Shown one piece after another: positions 41,687 through 43,689 of a DNA stretch of 43,689 bases. Source of the DNA: Nostoc sp. CHAB 5836. GTDB taxonomy: Bacteria; Cyanobacteriota; Cyanobacteriia; Cyanobacteriales; Nostocaceae. Below the pieces are notes generated by a model. It worked only from the letters and a program-made list of their open reading frames with translations, had not been told where the DNA came from and made no database searches. The first letter of the stretch is position 1, and each line of letters starts with the position of its first letter. Made by a program: the position numbers and the translations under genes. The DNA is taken from NCBI RefSeq assembly GCF_020829445.1, contig NZ_JAIVFV010000047.1:1-43689 (forward strand). The letters are read 5' to 3'.

Positions 41687-42970
41687 ATGAACCCTGCCCT
41701 AACTCAAATTGGCGCTCAAATGTCCAACCTAAGTGGCGTCAGAGCAATTATGAAGGATATTATCGAGACATTGCGAGAGGGTGCAGAGCAGCAGTTTATT
41801 AATTTGAGTGCTGGTAATCCGTTGATTTTGCCAGAGGTAGAGCAATTATGGCGAGATTGTACGGCACAACTTCTTGCTAGTCCAGAATATGGTGAGGTAG
41901 TTTGTCGCTACGGCTCAAGTCAGGGCTATGCACCATTCGTTGAAGCGATCGCTAATGATTTTAACAAACGCTACGGGTTAAATTTGAGCGAACGCAATAT
42001 CCTGATTACTCCCGGTAGTCAATCCCTCTACTTCTACGCTGTTAATAGCTTTGGTGGCTACACCCCTAGCGGCGAGTTAAAACAAATCGTTTTACCCCTG
42101 AGTCCTGATTACACAGGTTACGGCGGTATCTGCTTAGTTCCAAAAGCCTTAACTGCCTACAAACCAACTCTCGATATTGATGCAGCTGCACACCGATTTA
42201 AATATCGCCCCGACTTCAGCCAACTGTCGATTACAGAAAACACTGGTTGTGTCCTCTTCTCTCGCCCCTGTAATCCCACGGGTAATGTCCTCACCGATGA
42301 TGAGGTGAAAAAGATTGCGGCCCTAGCTGCGCCTTACAATCTACCCGTGTTAATTGACTCCGCTTATGCGCCTCCCTTCCCAGCCTTAAATTTTACCGAA
42401 ATGACACCCGTGTTTGGTGATAACATCCTCCACTGCATGAGTTTATCAAAAGCGGGATTACCAGGAGAAAGGATTGGTATTGCCATTGGGGATGAAAAGT
42501 GGATTCAGGTGCTGGAGTGTTTTCAGTCAAATATGAGTCTGCATTCTTCACGTTACGGCCAAGCGATCGCAGCTTACGCAATCAATTCTGGTGCTTTAGT
42601 AGAAATTTCTCACACGGTCATCCGTCCCTTTTACCAAAATAAATTTACCGTTTTAGAAACCAGCTTAGAACAAGCGATGCCCAAGAATTTACCTTGGTTC
42701 CTCCATCGCGGTGAAGGAGCAATTTTTGCTTGGTTGTGGTTAGAAGATTTACCCATCAGTGATTGGGAATTTTACCAACAATTAAAGCAAGTAGGTGTGA
42801 TTATTGTCCCTGGAAGTACCTTCTTCCCTGGTTTAGACCAAGAGTGGCCGCACAAGCACCAATGCTTCCGCATCAGCCTCACCGGTAGCGATGAGGAGAT
42901 TGCCACTGCTATGCAACGTTTAGCAAAAGTGGCTGAAGAAGCGTATCAGAGTGCAGTTGTCAGTGCCTGA
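41687..42970 (+). CDS. avtA: Valine-pyruvate transaminase-like aminotransferase (AvtA family)
   Basis: PLP-dependent fold-type I aminotransferase, 427 residues from the ATG at 41687. The PLP Lys is K255 in SLSKAGLPGERIG; other cofactor contacts are N196 (RPCNPTGN), D224 and Y227 (LIDSAYAPP). INLSAGNPLILPEVEQLW and RYGSSQGYAPFVEAIANDFN match AvtA (alanine plus 2-oxoisovalerate to valine plus pyruvate) better than aspartate aminotransferases, but substrate preference cannot be read from sequence. A TTG four codons upstream is an alternative start. A TA-flanked miniature element ends 23 bp upstream, leaving little room for a promoter outside it. GATGAGGGA repeats follow the stop. Confidence 0.9.
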   Translation: MNPALTQIGAQMSNLSGVRAIMKDIIETLREGAEQQFINLSAGNPLILPEVEQLWRDCTAQLLASPEYGEVVCRYGSSQGYAPFVEAIANDFNKRYGLNLSERNILITPGSQSLYFYAVNSFGGYTPSGELKQIVLPLSPDYTGYGGICLVPKALTAYKPTLDIDAAAHRFKYRPDFSQLSITENTGCVLFSRPCNPTGNVLTDDEVKKIAALAAPYNLPVLIDSAYAPPFPALNFTEMTPVFGDNILHCMSLSKAGLPGERIGIAIGDEKWIQVLECFQSNMSLHSSRYGQAIAAYAINSGALVEISHTVIRPFYQNKFTVLETSLEQAMPKNLPWFLHRGEGAIFAWLWLEDLPISDWEFYQQLKQVGVIIVPGSTFFPGLDQEWPHKHQCFRISLTGSDEEIATAMQRLAKVAEEAYQSAVVSA

Positions 42971-42971
42971 T

Positions 42972-43130
42972 TAGGGGAGATGAGGGAGATGAGGGAGATG
43001 AGGGAGATGAGGGAGATGAGGGAGATGAGGAGAATAACCAATGCGCAATGACAAATGCCCAGTGACAAATGACAAATGACAAATGACAAATGACAAATGA
43101 CAAATGACAAATGACAAATCAGATAATTGG
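42972..43130 (+). repeat. Tandem repeats: GATGAGGGA units, then ACAAATG heptamers
   Basis: About six GGGAGATGA-type 9-mers (42975-43030) are followed by about nine ACAAATG heptamers (43062-43120). The rimM ATG lies inside the heptamer array. Confidence 0.9.
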
Positions 43131-43673
43131 CTAGAAATTGGCAAGATTGTTGCCCCTCAAGGATTGTCTGGGGAATTACGGGTTTATCCTGTATCAGACT
43201 TTCCCGAAAGATTTGAGGTGCCGGGAAAACGCTGGTTGTTGCGTTCAGGTGACACAGAACCGCAACCAATCGAATTATTAACAGGACGTTACATCGGTAG
43301 CAAAAACTTGTATGTGATCAAATTAGCTGGTGTGGAAAATTGCGATCAGGCGGAGGCGTTGCGCGGTTGTAAGTTAATGGTACTAGCAAGCGATCGCCCC
43401 CAATTAGGCGAAGATGAATATCATGTCCTCGATTTGATTGGTTTGGAAGTCTTCATGCAAGCATCTGGCGAACTAGTGGGTACGGTGGTAGATATCATCC
43501 CCGCCGGCAATGATTTGTTAGAAGTAAAATTACACCCATCTTTTACCACTGACAAAGGACAAATGACAAATGACAAAAAACAAATGACAAATGACAAAAA
43601 ACAAATGACAAATGACAAAAAACAAATGACAAAAAACAAAATTTTGGAGGACAAAAATGCGCGATACCTTTAA
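43104..43673 (+). CDS. rimM: Ribosome maturation factor RimM, with repeat-encoded ends
   Basis: 16S rRNA processing/ribosome assembly factor (189 residues as read). The N-terminal RimM domain is typical ([20 protein letters not shown], then [20 protein letters not shown] and ALRGCKLMV). The PRC-barrel domain begins [20 protein letters not shown] and reaches [10 protein letters not shown], but the usual last ~35 residues (I-P-F/A-V...I-V form) are missing. In their place are about 40 residues encoded by 21-bp (three-heptamer) units, giving KKQMTND repeats, then [12 protein letters not shown]. The ATG also lies in heptamer repeat; the first conserved residue is Trp9. RimM function may be impaired, unless the C-terminus tolerates this. 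Confidence 0.85.
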   Translation: MTNDKSDNWLEIGKIVAPQGLSGELRVYPVSDFPERFEVPGKRWLLRSGDTEPQPIELLTGRYIGSKNLYVIKLAGVENCDQAEALRGCKLMVLASDRPQLGEDEYHVLDLIGLEVFMQASGELVGTVVDIIPAGNDLLEVKLHPSFTTDKGQMTNDKKQMTNDKKQMTNDKKQMTKNKILEDKNARYL

Positions 43674-43689
43674 TAAGATGATCGGTCGA
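43657..43689 (+). CDS. Start of a downstream gene (partial, cut by window end)
   Basis: A strong ribosome site (GGAGG, 6 nt before the ATG) is followed by the open codons [11 protein letters not shown] to the window edge. It overlaps the end of the rimM frame by 17 bp. The product is not identifiable from 11 residues; it could also be chance. Confidence 0.4.
   Translation, partial: MRDTFNKMIGR

Overview
The window looks like chromosome of a filamentous, probably heterocyst-forming cyanobacterium (Nostocales; Nostoc, Calothrix or Tolypothrix-like). The reasons are the many GCGATCGC (HIP1) palindromes, heptamer tandem repeats (ACAAATG, TAATTCG, GGAGTTA types), a Rubisco activase with a Rubisco-small-subunit-like tail, a zinc-ribbon Ser/Thr kinase, a TPR-CHAT protein, DUF29 and DUF3536 proteins, and a DnaX intein. 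Coding density is low and the spacers are full of small mobile repeats. No phage block, CRISPR array, rRNA or complete transposase gene was seen.

Layout. 1-8.0 kb: CNNM/CorC-type membrane protein, two exported unknowns, a CAU tRNA, pyrE, a Ser/Thr kinase and a Ca2+/H+ antiporter. 8.8-11.5 kb: a large GH57/DUF3536 protein. 12.1-13.3 kb: a compact cassette of three overlapping genes (56-aa protein, nucleotidyltransferase-like protein, XRE protein) resembling a toxin-antitoxin module. 13.4-15.4 kb: Gfo/Idh/MocA oxidoreductase plus a GT14-like glycosyltransferase, likely for surface glycans. 15.9-22.9 kb: DUF4870 protein, a secreted unknown behind a large palindrome, Rubisco activase, a MarR regulator, a GT39-type membrane glycosyltransferase and a methyltransferase. 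23.5-28.3 kb: a 1282-aa TPR-CHAT protein and a smaller upstream protein sharing its N-terminal domain. 28.6-32.0 kb: dnaX interrupted by a 430-residue intein. 32.3-43.7 kb: GT2 glycosyltransferase, a lone antitoxin, an antitoxin with a broken PIN toxin, a membrane GTPase, a DUF29 protein, a HigBA-type pair, glutathione-dependent formaldehyde dehydrogenase, an AvtA-type aminotransferase and rimM.

Main discoveries. (1) Inside the DnaX intein a second gene of 331 codons lies in a different reading frame. It encodes a LAGLIDADG-type homing endonuclease with two CxCGCG...GH putative zinc fingers, while the intein frame stays open throughout. (2) One miniature element family (ends CAATACG...CGTATTG) is present four times, each copy flanked by a different perfect 10-bp direct repeat, and its ends carry two unrelated cargos. 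Two copies sit inside other elements, giving nested structures. (3) Heptamer repeats have entered genes: they encode residues within the GH57 protein, both ends of RimM and the N-terminus of the CNNM protein. (4) The TPR-CHAT protein and its neighbour share a domain and a WEYD/WEYE motif, suggesting partners. (5) The PIN toxin is disrupted by an exact 10-bp tandem duplication.

All coordinates were read by eye. Family assignments rest on motif recognition, not database searches.
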